A DNA stretch of 64,000 nucleotides from positions 868,001-932,000 of the forward strand of contig NZ_JAYMYY010000001.1 of NCBI RefSeq assembly GCF_039889165.1, given 5' to 3'. The stretch is from Pseudocitrobacter cyperus. Lineage in GTDB: Bacteria > Pseudomonadota > Gammaproteobacteria > Enterobacterales > Enterobacteriaceae. Positions 1-8,578 of this stretch are shown here, in pieces; position 1 is the first letter of the stretch, and every line of letters starts with the position of its first letter. Under the pieces are notes generated by a model. That model was given only the letters and a program-made list of their open reading frames with translations. It was not told where the DNA came from and did not search any database. Made by a program: the position numbers and the translations under genes.

Positions 1-245
1 CTATTGCGGATGGCGTGCGAAGGCCGTGCATCACTGGCAATAACTGACTGGGCAGGGATAATCTGCAGGCGAGAGCGTGTCTCAAAATCAGCTTTGGCGA
101 GTAATGGCGTAATGTCGTCGGGGTTGCCGACCAGAAGAAGTGTGAGTTGCGAACAGGAATCCAGTGCCTGCAGTGCTGCAGGCACTGTCACGGTAGGGCC
201 AAAATCTCCCCCCATGACATCTAACGCCAGGGTTAGATGTGTCAA
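1..245 (-). CDS. plsX: Phosphate acyltransferase PlsX, N-terminal part
   Basis: PlsX makes acyl-phosphate from acyl-ACP, the first acyl donor step of phospholipid synthesis, at the inner face of the membrane. About 81 codons are in the window; the rest lies beyond the left edge. The reading frame begins with TTG and shows the family N-terminus LTLALDVMGGDFGP followed by TVTVPAALQAL and LLLVGNPDDITPLL. E. coli plsX also uses TTG. It follows rpmF and yceD on the same strand, the conserved yceD-rpmF-plsX-fab arrangement that links ribosome and lipid synthesis. Confidence 0.93.
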   Translation of the reverse strand, partial: MTHLTLALDVMGGDFGPTVTVPAALQALDSCSQLTLLLVGNPDDITPLLAKADFETRSRLQIIPAQSVIASDARPSHAIRN

Positions 246-325
246 GGTTATCGTCGCCGCTCGGTTTGGATGTTCCCCGTCGTGACAGGGAACGCCACAC
301 TAAGCTTCACCACGCTTTCGCGTGA

Positions 326-499
326 TTACTTAGCGATAACCTTGCGACCGCGGTAGAAACCGTCGGCAGTGATGTGGTGACGCAGGTGGGATTCACCAGA
401 AGTCTTGTCTACAGACAGGCTGGTAACTGCAGTCAGCGCGTCATGGGAACGACGCATGCCACGTTTAGAACGGGTTGGTTTGTTTTGTTGTACGGCCAT
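326..499 (-). CDS. rpmF: 50S ribosomal protein L32
   Basis: A 57-residue basic protein of the large ribosomal subunit, starting MAVQQNKPTRSKRGMRRSHD and ending RGRKVIAK, the standard L32 length and termini. It starts 12 nt after the yceD stop and precedes plsX, so the three are probably cotranscribed. The family zinc-binding cysteines found in some L32 proteins are absent, as in other enterobacteria. Confidence 0.97.
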   Translation of the reverse strand: MAVQQNKPTRSKRGMRRSHDALTAVTSLSVDKTSGESHLRHHITADGFYRGRKVIAK

Positions 500-511
500 G
501 GACCTTACTCC

Positions 512-1033
512 TTAATTACGCTTTAAGCTGGCTAATACGGCAAATGGATTTGGTTTCCGCGCCTCTTCAGGCAATTCACCAAAGACCATGTCCGCCTCGG
601 ACACTTCACAGTGTTCAGAATCATGCACCGGAACCACTGGCAAGGCGAGGATGATTTCATCTTCAACCACCGCCAGCAGATCGATTTCACCGAATTCGTT
701 AACCTCAATCGGCTCATACGCTTCCGGGAGTGCTTCAACCTGATCATCATTTTTGACCGGGCTGAAACAATACTTTGTGTAAACCTGATGAGTAAACGGT
801 TTCCCGCAACGCTGACATTCCAGCGATACCGTCACCTTCGCATCACCGGTCAAAACCGCGAGGCGTTGGTTATCGATAGCGAAGGACATCTCGCATTCTA
901 CATCACTGTCTACACTGACTACGGACGCGGCGACGCGCTCCGCCTGATCGGGGGTATAGATACCCTGGTAATCAAGGCGTTTTTGAGCCGTACGAACCGG
1001 GTCGAGAGTCAGGGGTAATTTTACCTTTTGCAT
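512..1033 (-). CDS. yceD: YceD/DUF177 23S rRNA accumulation protein
   Basis: A 173-residue cytoplasmic protein of the DUF177 family, the same length as E. coli YceD, which is linked to accumulation of 23S rRNA. A CxxC pair (LECQRCGKPF, about residues 73-76) and an acidic C-terminal half with the usual EARKPNPFAVLASLK ending are visible. First gene of the yceD-rpmF-plsX run. The molecular activity is not known; naming rests on sequence and context. Confidence 0.92.
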   Translation of the reverse strand: MQKVKLPLTLDPVRTAQKRLDYQGIYTPDQAERVAASVVSVDSDVECEMSFAIDNQRLAVLTGDAKVTVSLECQRCGKPFTHQVYTKYCFSPVKNDDQVEALPEAYEPIEVNEFGEIDLLAVVEDEIILALPVVPVHDSEHCEVSEADMVFGELPEEARKPNPFAVLASLKRN

Positions 1034-1072
1034 AGGGCGCGCATATTAACTTTGTAACGTCATAGAGTCAAA

Positions 1073-1101
1073 GAAAAAGGCAGCCTCAGGTTGCCTTTTG
1101 C
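1073..1101. terminator. Hairpin in the yceD-maf divergent gap
   Basis: GGCAGCC and GGTTGCC flank a three-base loop and are bordered by A-rich and T-rich runs, so the structure could end transcription from either side. In E. coli the small RNA SraB is encoded between these two genes; I see only this hairpin and cannot tell whether an sRNA is present. Confidence 0.4.
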
Positions 1102-1175
1102 CAATAATTCGCACACATTGCGGCGTGTAGTTTAAAATGTCGCAATCTAATTCGCTATAGTTTATCCGAAAAATT

Positions 1176-1760
1176 ATGCCTGAACTTATTTTAGCTTCAA
1201 CTTCACCCTATCGCCGCATGCTGTTAGAGAAACTGGCTATCCCCTTCACCTGCGCCGCGCCCGAGGTGGACGAGCTTCCCCTGCCCGCCGAGACGCCGCG
1301 TCATCTGGTGCTGCGACTGGCGCAGGCAAAAGCGCAGGCTCTGGCTGAACGCTTTCCCCATCATTTGATTATTGGTTCCGATCAGGTCTGCGTGCTGGAT
1401 GGTGAAATAACCGGCAAACCGCACACGGAAGAAAATGCGCGCCGACAATTAAAGAAAGCCAGCGGCAATATTGTGACTTTTTATACTGGCCTGGCGCTTT
1501 ATAATTCTGTTAACGGTCAGTTACAAACTGAATGCGAACCTTTCGACGTTCATTTTCGCCATCTCACTGAACAAGAAATAAACCAGTATGTGCAGAAAGA
1601 GAGCCCGTTGAATTGTGCGGGAAGTTTTAAAAGCGAGGGGCTTGGCATCGCATTGTTCGAGCGCCTCGAAGGACGCGACCCGAATACGCTGATTGGGCTG
1701 CCGCTGATTGCGCTGTGCCAAATGCTGAGACGGGAAGGGTTTAATCCGCTGATGAAATAA
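1176..1760 (+). CDS. yceF: Maf-family nucleotide pyrophosphatase YceF (m7GTP type)
   Basis: Maf proteins hydrolyse non-canonical nucleoside triphosphates to monophosphates; E. coli YceF prefers m7GTP and probably clears it from the nucleotide pool. The 194-residue product has the N-terminal ASTSPYRR substrate loop, the GSDQV motif with the likely catalytic Asp69, and the C-terminal KSEGLG and DPNTLIGLPL motifs. It is divergent from yceD. Its 3' end meets the next gene tail to tail with about 15 nt between. Confidence 0.93.
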   Translation: MPELILASTSPYRRMLLEKLAIPFTCAAPEVDELPLPAETPRHLVLRLAQAKAQALAERFPHHLIIGSDQVCVLDGEITGKPHTEENARRQLKKASGNIVTFYTGLALYNSVNGQLQTECEPFDVHFRHLTEQEINQYVQKESPLNCAGSFKSEGLGIALFERLEGRDPNTLIGLPLIALCQMLRREGFNPLMK

Positions 1761-1775
1761 GCGAAACAGTCGTTG

Positions 1776-2513
1776 TTACAGCCCGGCAGGCTCAGCGCCT
1801 GTCTGCTGGCTACGAATAACGGCAATCATCTGCTCCGTCAGGATATTGATATCATCCTGAACCGTAAACAGGTTTGACTGTAAACCCCTGTAGTAATGAT
1901 TCGCTTCTGGTTCGGAAAAGCTTGCCGAGCCATCGGTATTGAAGTGTACTTTATCCCCCTGCCCTTGCAAGAAAGCCCCCATGGCGACGAGCAGATCCAG
2001 CCTCTTGCCCCTTAAAAAATAAACGTGTGTTATTGTTTCATCAAAGGGCACGACCGTTTTTTCCCAGGCTGCATCAAAGACGGGTTTTAAATCAGCCGGT
2101 AATCGTAGTGCGTTATAGCGACGTTGATTCTGCGCGCTCACGTTTTTGAGTCTGAGAATGAATTGATTATTAATACTTTGAGCTGACCGTAACTCATTGA
2201 GTAAGCTTAGGTTATCCCGTTCTGACTGAATCCGACCAGTCACCTTATCTTCGTTACCCGTCTGATAGATTACGTCAGAAATCTCCTGAAAAGCCGTATT
2301 CAGCACATCGTAGTCTTCAGCATAACGTCCAAAAGATATCCGCTGACCAGGCGTTAGCTCGCAAACTTTGACCACAGGAGGCGCGATGACCTCCGTGTTC
2401 AGAAATGTAATGAACGCCTGTCGTTGCCCGTCATTTATATCAGCACATCCCACCAATATAACCAGCACTATCACTGCGACCAGGCGAGTCATTCCATTCA
2501 CCCTTACCATCAT
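1776..2513 (-). CDS. DUF3053-like (YiaF-type) lipoprotein
   Basis: A 245-residue predicted lipoprotein. I start it at the ATG-ATG pair preceded by AAGGA with four bases of spacing, ten codons inside the longest frame. A hydrophobic signal ends in a lipobox (LVGC). Family signs are QRQAFITFLNTEV after the lipobox, DLKPVFDAAWEKTV in the middle and a LFTVQDDIN stretch near the end, all resembling E. coli YiaF. The function is unknown. E. coli K-12 has no gene here between yceF and rluC, so this is an insertion into a conserved neighbourhood, perhaps a YiaF paralogue. Confidence 0.8.
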   Translation of the reverse strand: MMVRVNGMTRLVAVIVLVILVGCADINDGQRQAFITFLNTEVIAPPVVKVCELTPGQRISFGRYAEDYDVLNTAFQEISDVIYQTGNEDKVTGRIQSERDNLSLLNELRSAQSINNQFILRLKNVSAQNQRRYNALRLPADLKPVFDAAWEKTVVPFDETITHVYFLRGKRLDLLVAMGAFLQGQGDKVHFNTDGSASFSEPEANHYYRGLQSNLFTVQDDINILTEQMIAVIRSQQTGAEPAGL

Positions 2514-2621
2514 TTTTTCCTTAAATATCCCGGAGATCGGCAACGCGAAGGTATAACAAAATCAAAAGTAAAAATGAGCAGAAGACGACAAAACCGACGT
2601 CATATGGCAGACAAATGAGAA

Positions 2622-2643
2622 TCGGGCAGTTGACCCTGCCCGA
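2622..2643 (-). terminator. rluC terminator hairpin
   Basis: Eight-base inverted repeat TCGGGCAG/CTGCCCGA with a six-base loop just after the rluC stop codon. Confidence 0.65.
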
Positions 2644-2651
2644 GAAAGGAA

Positions 2652-3611
2652 TTACTTGATATTACGCAACACCTGCAAACAGCGCTTCAGCGCGTTATCC
2701 ATTGGCGCTTCTACGCGCATCACTTCACCCGTTCCTGGGTGAGTGAACTTCAGTGCCGCCGCATGCAGGAACAGACGTTTAAGCCCGGTTCCCGCTTCGG
2801 TGAGTTGTTGATCAAATTCGCGGTCGCCGTAGCGATCGTCAAATGCGATGGGATGCCCGGCATGCAGAGTATGTACGCGGATCTGATGGGTGCGCCCCGT
2901 CACCGGGCTACAGCGCACCAGCGTGGCGAACGCATACCGCTCTTCGACCTTAAAACGGGTTTCCGATGGCTTTCCTTCCTGGCTCACGCGCACAATACGC
3001 TCACCGCTTTGCAGAATATTTTTCAGCAACGGTGCCTGCACACTCTTCACGTGCGACTGCCACTGGCCGCGCACCAGCGCCAGATAATCTTTCTGCATCC
3101 CCTTTTCGCGCAGTTGTTCATGCAGCGAACGCAAAGCAGAACGTTTTTTCGCAACCAGAAGCACACCTGACGTATCGCGATCCAGGCGATGCACCAGTTC
3201 GAGGAAGCGCGCTTCCGGGCGCAATGCGCGCAAACCTTCAATGACGCCGAAGCTAAGCCCGCTGCCACCATGAACCGCGGTACCGGACGGTTTATTCAGC
3301 ACCAGGATATGTTCATCTTCATAAAGGATAACGTCGCTCAGTGCCGCCACTTTTTGCAGATGCGGTGAAACGGCCTCTTCTTCACGTTCAGCAACACGCA
3401 CCGGCGGGACTCGCACTTCGTCGCCTGCTTCCAGCTTATATTCCGGTTTAATGCGCTTTTTATTCACCCGCACTTCGCCCTTGCGCAGGATGCGGTAAAT
3501 CATACTCTTCGGCACGCCCTTCAGTTGAGTGCGCAAAAAGTTATCAATTCGTTGCCCGGCTTCATCAGCACTAATGGCAATCATTTTTACGGTAGGAGTC
3601 TCAGTTTTCAT
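2652..3611 (-). CDS. rluC: 23S rRNA pseudouridine(955/2504/2580) synthase RluC
   Basis: RluC converts three uridines near the peptidyl transferase centre of 23S rRNA to pseudouridine. The start MKTETPTVK gives 319 residues, the E. coli length; an upstream in-frame ATG would add 30 residues unlike the family. An S4 RNA-binding domain spans roughly residues 18-80, followed by the RluA-type catalytic domain with HRLDRDTSG, Asp144 being the nucleophile. It is divergent from rne, as in related genomes. Confidence 0.96.
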   Translation of the reverse strand: MKTETPTVKMIAISADEAGQRIDNFLRTQLKGVPKSMIYRILRKGEVRVNKKRIKPEYKLEAGDEVRVPPVRVAEREEEAVSPHLQKVAALSDVILYEDEHILVLNKPSGTAVHGGSGLSFGVIEGLRALRPEARFLELVHRLDRDTSGVLLVAKKRSALRSLHEQLREKGMQKDYLALVRGQWQSHVKSVQAPLLKNILQSGERIVRVSQEGKPSETRFKVEERYAFATLVRCSPVTGRTHQIRVHTLHAGHPIAFDDRYGDREFDQQLTEAGTGLKRLFLHAAALKFTHPGTGEVMRVEAPMDNALKRCLQVLRNIK

Positions 3612-4308
3612 GGTGGGCGATTCTAAATATCCCGGCTCAATAGCGCCACTCATTTTTCTGTGCTTATATTTATCATTATCCTGTTTCACGGTGAACCTCA
3701 CTGGCGGTTCTGTTTGTTATTAGACCAATCTCAACGAGCAAGTGAAGAAACTGTGATTAACCGGGTGATAAAAGGTGAAAGTCAACTTGCTATAACAAGG
3801 TTAGCAAGGAATAATGAAGCTGTTTTCCGTGTTGAATCTTGTTTGTGCAAGGATATTTACGGAATGACCAGTTTTGTCTGTCCGATCATCCACGCAGCAA
3901 TGGCGTAAGACGTATTGATCTTTCAGACAGTTAGCGGGCTGCGGGTTGCAGTCCTTACCGGTAGATACTTTACTGGATTTCACCCAACAGAATGACGGCA
4001 AGCCGGGCGTCCCCGGAAGCTTACCTAAGTCAAAGCAACTGGGGTAAGCAGGCGAAGCCACGCGTCTGTTGAGTGAAAGACGATGAGTATAAATGGAATC
4101 TTCTCTGGAGAGTTATCCCAGGCTGTTCCCCTGATAATTGCGCTGCGTTTCCGTTTGAAATGCAGGCGACCGACACTCTGCGCCTCTTAAGCGAGCGACA
4201 ACCGTGAGGTTGGCGACGTGAACAGTCACGAGGCCATCGGTTTACCCCGGAAAGGTATCACTCTGCTCGCAGCTTAGTCGTCAATGTAAGAATAATGAGT
4301 AAGTTACG
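3612..4308 (+). promoter_or_regulatory. rluC-rne intergenic region with the rne 5' leader
   Basis: A gene-free stretch of 697 bases. In E. coli, rne mRNA has a leader of about 360 nt whose hairpins let RNase E cut its own message. By that comparison transcription would start near 3940-3950 here; this is inferred. The sequence shows GC-rich stem-loops in the expected place, including CTGC-GGGTT-GCAG near 3939-3951 and CCGGG-CGTC-CCCGG near 3994-4015. The rest, next to rluC, is AT-richer and probably holds promoters for both genes. I saw no extra gene. Confidence 0.7.
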
Positions 4309-7300
4309 ATGAAAAGAATGTTAATCAACGCAACTCAGCAGGAAGAGTTGCGTGTCGCCCTCGTTGATGGGCAGCGTCTGTATGACCTGGATATCGAAAG
4401 CCCGGGTCATGAACAGAAAAAAGCGAACATCTACAAAGGCAAAATTACCCGTATTGAACCGAGTCTTGAAGCCGCATTTGTTGACTATGGCGCTGAACGT
4501 CACGGTTTCCTCCCCCTCAAAGAAATTGCCCGCGAATATTTTCCTGCTAACTACAGCGCACATGGCCGTCCGAATATCAAAGACGTGCTGCGTGAAGGCC
4601 AGGAAGTCATCGTCCAGATCGATAAAGAAGAACGCGGCAATAAAGGCGCTGCGCTGACCACCTTTATCAGTCTGGCAGGCAGCTATTTAGTGCTGATGCC
4701 GAACAACCCGCGCGCGGGCGGCATCTCTCGCCGTATCGAAGGTGACGATCGCACTGAACTGAAAGAAGCGCTGGCAAGCCTTGAACTTCCGGATGGCATG
4801 GGGCTTATCGTTCGCACCGCGGGTGTCGGCAAATCCGCCGAAGCCCTGCAGTGGGATTTAAGCTTCCGTCTGAAACACTGGGAAGCCATTAAGAAAGCCG
4901 CTGAAAGCCGCCCTGCTCCGTTCCTGATCCACCAGGAAAGCAACGTGATTGTGCGTGCCTTCCGCGATTACCTGCGCCAGGACATCGGCGAAATCCTGAT
5001 CGACAACCCGAAAGTGCTTGAGCTGGCTCGCCAGCATATCTCCGCGCTGGGTCGTCCGGATTTCAGCAGCAAAATCAAACTGTACACCGGTGAAATCCCG
5101 CTGTTCAGCCATTACCAAATCGAATCGCAGATCGAATCCGCATTCCAGCGTGAAGTGCGTCTGCCGTCCGGCGGCTCTATCGTTATCGATAGCACCGAAG
5201 CATTGACCGCCATCGATATCAACTCCGCGCGTGCAACCCGCGGCGGCGATATCGAAGAAACCGCGTTCAACACCAACCTTGAAGCCGCCGATGAAATCGC
5301 CCGCCAGTTACGTCTGCGTGACCTGGGTGGTCTGATCGTTATCGACTTCATCGATATGACGCCGGTACGCCACCAGCGCGCGGTGGAAAACCGTCTGCGC
5401 GAAGCGGTGCGCCAGGATCGTGCGCGTATCCAGATTAGCCACATCTCACGCTTTGGTCTGCTCGAAATGTCGCGTCAGCGTCTGAGCCCGTCACTGGGTG
5501 AATCCAGCCATCACGTCTGCCCGCGCTGTTCCGGTACGGGTACCGTGCGTGACAACGAGTCCATGGCACTCTCTATTCTGCGTCTGATTGAAGAAGAAGC
5601 GCTGAAAGAGAACACCAAAGAAGTTCACGCCATCGTCCCTGTGCCGATTGCGTCTTACCTGCTGAACGAAAAACGCGCCGCTGTGAGCGCCATCGAAACC
5701 CGCCAGGGTGGCGATGTTCGCTGCATCATCGTGCCGAACGATCAAATGGAAACGCCGCATTATCACGTTCTGCGCGTGCGCAAAGGCGAAGAGACCTCAA
5801 CCCTGAGCTATCTGCTGCCGAAACTGCACGAAGAAGAGATGGCGCTGCCGTCTGAAGATGAGCCTGCCGAGCGTAAACTGCCTGAGCAACCGGCTCTGGC
5901 TACCTTCGTGATGCCGGAAGTACCAGAACCTACCGCTGAAAAACCGGCGGTGGCAAAACCTGCGGTTGCGAAAGCTGAAGCGACTAAAACGCCGGCCGAA
6001 CCGGGTCTGCTCTCTCGCTTCTTCGGCGCACTGAAAAATCTGTTTGCCGGCAGCGAAGAGAAAGTCGCTGAGCCGCAGCAGCCAGAACCAAAAGAAGAGA
6101 AACCTGCTCGTTCTCAGGAGCGTCGCAAGCCGCGTCAAAACAATCGTCGTGACCGTAACGATCGCAACGACCGTGGAGACCGCAACGAGCGTCGTGACAA
6201 CAATCGCGGCGATAACGAAAACCGCGAGCCGCGTGAAGGCCGTGAAGACAACCGTCGTAATCGTCGCGAGAAGCCGCAGCAAAATGCGGAAAACCGCGAC
6301 AACCGTCAGCAGAACATCGCTGAAGATAGCGACAAAGCACCGAAGTCCCGCGACGAGCAGCAGCCGCGCCGTGAACGTAATCGTCGTCGCAACAACGACG
6401 AAAAACGTCAGGCACAGCAGGAAGCCAAACCACAGGTTCGCGAAGAAGCGTTGACCGCAGACAGTGCTCAGGAAGAACGTGTTCAGACGATGCCGCGCCG
6501 TAAGCAGCGTCAACTGACGCAGAAAATCCGCATTGAAACCGCGGAAGAGACTTTTGCGCGTGAAACCTTCGAAGACGACATCCAGCCGGAAGCGTCAGCG
6601 CCGCGCACGGAAGTGGCGAAAGTCGATCTGCCGGCCGTGGTAGAAACTGCCCCAGCTCAGGCTGAGCAGGATGATAACGGCGAAGCGCGTGATGCAGCGG
6701 GTATGCCGCGTCGTTCACGCCGCTCCCCACGCCATCTGCGCGTGAGCGGTCAGCGTCGTCGTCGCTATCGTGATGAGCGTTACCCGACTCAGTCGCCAAT
6801 GCCGCTGACCGTCGCCTGCGCTTCACCAGAAATGGCATCAGGCAAAGTGTGGATCCGCTACCCGGTCGCACGTCCGCAGGAGCAGGTTGCAGAAGAGCAG
6901 CGCGAACAGGATGTTGCTGTTCAGGCTGTCGCGACTGAAGCCGTTGAGCAGGCCGTCGCACCGGTTGCCGCCGCTGAGCCAGCCGTTGTTGAAACACCGG
7001 TTGAAGACGTTGCCGTTGTTGAACCGGTTGTCGCACCCGTCGCCGATATTGCTGAGCCCGTTGTTGAAACGACTCACCCTGAGGTGATTGCCGCACCAGT
7101 AACCGAGCAACCGCAAATTATTGCCGAAGAAGACAAGGTTGTGGCGCAGGAAGTTGCTGAAGAGGTGCAGCCTGCCGTCGTGGAAGAAGTTGCGGCTGAA
7201 GAAGTCGTCGCTGAAACCGCAGCACCGGTAGAAGAACCAAAAGCGGCAGTTGTTGAAGCGGCTCCGGTTGTTGAAACAGCTCCGGCGCCAGTGGCCGAAC

Positions 7301-7497
7301 CGGTGGTGAAAACCGCGGCTCACCACGCCAGTGCCCCTATGACGCGCGCACCAGCACCAGAGTATGTGCCGGAAGCGCCGCGCCATAGCGACTGGGTTCG
7401 CCCGGCATTCGACTTTGATGGCCGTGGCTCTGCCGGTGGTCACAGTGCCACCCACCAGGCTTCAGCGGAACCCACTCGTCCGCAGTCTGTTGAGTAA
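4309..7497 (+). CDS. rne: Ribonuclease E, degradosome scaffold
   Basis: RNase E is the main endonuclease for mRNA decay and for rRNA and tRNA processing, attached to the inner membrane. The 1062-residue product has the N-terminal S1 and catalytic half with metal-binding Asp303 and Asp346, and the zinc-link CPRC (Cys404, Cys407) joining protomers. After residue 530 it becomes the disordered scaffold: a membrane-binding amphipathic helix (GLLSRFFGALKNLF, about 567-580), an Arg-rich RNA-binding segment (about 600-690), and a long Ala/Val/Glu/Pro-rich stretch. A terminal RHSDWVRPAFDFDG segment is near where PNPase binds. All parts look intact. Confidence 0.98.
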   Translation: MKRMLINATQQEELRVALVDGQRLYDLDIESPGHEQKKANIYKGKITRIEPSLEAAFVDYGAERHGFLPLKEIAREYFPANYSAHGRPNIKDVLREGQEVIVQIDKEERGNKGAALTTFISLAGSYLVLMPNNPRAGGISRRIEGDDRTELKEALASLELPDGMGLIVRTAGVGKSAEALQWDLSFRLKHWEAIKKAAESRPAPFLIHQESNVIVRAFRDYLRQDIGEILIDNPKVLELARQHISALGRPDFSSKIKLYTGEIPLFSHYQIESQIESAFQREVRLPSGGSIVIDSTEALTAIDINSARATRGGDIEETAFNTNLEAADEIARQLRLRDLGGLIVIDFIDMTPVRHQRAVENRLREAVRQDRARIQISHISRFGLLEMSRQRLSPSLGESSHHVCPRCSGTGTVRDNESMALSILRLIEEEALKENTKEVHAIVPVPIASYLLNEKRAAVSAIETRQGGDVRCIIVPNDQMETPHYHVLRVRKGEETSTLSYLLPKLHEEEMALPSEDEPAERKLPEQPALATFVMPEVPEPTAEKPAVAKPAVAKAEATKTPAEPGLLSRFFGALKNLFAGSEEKVAEPQQPEPKEEKPARSQERRKPRQNNRRDRNDRNDRGDRNERRDNNRGDNENREPREGREDNRRNRREKPQQNAENRDNRQQNIAEDSDKAPKSRDEQQPRRERNRRRNNDEKRQAQQEAKPQVREEALTADSAQEERVQTMPRRKQRQLTQKIRIETAEETFARETFEDDIQPEASAPRTEVAKVDLPAVVETAPAQAEQDDNGEARDAAGMPRRSRRSPRHLRVSGQRRRRYRDERYPTQSPMPLTVACASPEMASGKVWIRYPVARPQEQVAEEQREQDVAVQAVATEAVEQAVAPVAAAEPAVVETPVEDVAVVEPVVAPVADIAEPVVETTHPEVIAAPVTEQPQIIAEEDKVVAQEVAEEVQPAVVEEVAAEEVVAETAAPVEEPKAAVVEAAPVVETAPAPVAEPVVKTAAHHASAPMTRAPAPEYVPEAPRHSDWVRPAFDFDGRGSAGGHSATHQASAEPTRPQSVE

Positions 7498-7513
7498 CTG
7501 ACACTCTGCAAAC

Positions 7514-7541
7514 AAAACCGGCCCTCGTGGCCGGTTTTTTT
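7514..7541 (+). terminator. rne terminator
   Basis: CCGGCC/GGCCGG stem with a five-base loop followed by seven T residues, 20 bases past the rne stop. Its T tract overlaps the stop codon of the convergent LysR gene, so it may act for both. Confidence 0.85.
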
Positions 7542-8469
7542 ATACCTTTCCCGGAAGCTGCATTCCGGCGATTTTGGGCATCACCTCGCGCATCAGATCG
7601 AGAAACTTGCGTAGCCGGGTGGGATAATACCGGGCCCACGGATAAACCAGATGCACCGGTAGCGGCGCCGCCCGCCACTGCGGCAGCAGTTCAATCAATC
7701 GCCCTTTCGCCACATCCTCTTCCACCGTCCAGCTTGAGACGATCGCCACCCCTAACCCGGCGAGTGCGGCATTTTTTGCGACATAAAGGCTATCGGTACT
7801 CAAACGCGGCACCAGCGAAAATGTCTCATTCTCCCCCGCGCAGCGTAAGGTGACATCGTGCTGATAGAAGGTGCTGATGGCAATCCACGGCAGTGAGGAG
7901 AGCATTTGGGGATGGGTTATTTCCGGATATTGCGCCAATAACTCAGGCGCAGCAACGGTACAACGCGGTACTTCCGCCAGCAGCACGGAAACCGTCGCCG
8001 GGTCGACCTCCGCCCCCACGCGGATCGCGCAGTCGATATGGTCACTCATAAAATCGACGTTTTTATCATTCAGCATCCACTCGACCGATAGCTGAGAATG
8101 CTGACGCAAAAAGCCGAGCAGCGGCATCAACAGTTGCTCCTGACCAAACGCGTGGGGCGCGCGAACCCGTAACGTCCCTACCGGCTGATCGTCCGTAAGC
8201 TGAAGCTCATCCTCCAGCGCCAGCCAGGCATCCACCACCTGCCGCGCATGCTGATAGCAGCGTTCACCATCATCGGTCAGTTTCATCGCATGGGTGGAAC
8301 GCAAAATCAGTTTTGCCCCCAGCAGCGCCTCCAGCGATTGCAAACGACGGCTGATGGTCGCCTGCGTAGTTTCAAGCTGACGTGCCGCTGCCGACAACGA
8401 ACCGGACTCCACGATCCGAATAAAGGTTCGCATCAGTTCAACCCGGTCTATACGCTCCTGCTTCTTCAT
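7540..8469 (-). CDS. LysR-family transcriptional regulator
   Basis: A 309-residue LysR-type regulator. The N-terminal winged helix (about residues 8-67) has SLSAAARQLETTQATISRRLQSLE, and the rest is the effector-binding domain. The order of elements and the YPWARYYPTRLRKFLDLM ending are typical of the large AaeR/DmlR-like subgroup. It is divergent from the MFS transporter across a 109-base gap that contains a perfect palindrome, so it probably controls that gene. E. coli K-12 has nothing between rne and flgL, making this pair accessory. The ligand is unknown. Confidence 0.85.
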   Translation of the reverse strand: MKKQERIDRVELMRTFIRIVESGSLSAAARQLETTQATISRRLQSLEALLGAKLILRSTHAMKLTDDGERCYQHARQVVDAWLALEDELQLTDDQPVGTLRVRAPHAFGQEQLLMPLLGFLRQHSQLSVEWMLNDKNVDFMSDHIDCAIRVGAEVDPATVSVLLAEVPRCTVAAPELLAQYPEITHPQMLSSLPWIAISTFYQHDVTLRCAGENETFSLVPRLSTDSLYVAKNAALAGLGVAIVSSWTVEEDVAKGRLIELLPQWRAAPLPVHLVYPWARYYPTRLRKFLDLMREVMPKIAGMQLPGKV

Positions 8470-8486
8470 TAACCACTTACCTATAC

Positions 8487-8500
8487 GTTATACGTATAAC
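8487..8500. promoter_or_regulatory. Palindromic operator candidate for the LysR/MFS pair
   Basis: GTTATACGTATAAC is a perfect 14-base palindrome in the middle of the divergent gap. LysR proteins commonly bind such dyads upstream of the gene they regulate. The role is inferred from position and symmetry. Confidence 0.55.
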
Positions 8501-8578
8501 TGTTTTACCACTACGTTGAGTACCACGCCAGCGCACTTCAGGAGAAAATAGCGCCATCGCAAACTTGAGGAATTTCTG

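Noticed and set aside
5984..7096. Long open frame (370 codons) antisense to rne
   Set aside because: It is the mirror of the Arg/Glu/Ala-rich RNase E scaffold; the translation is Arg/Gln-biased with no family resemblance.
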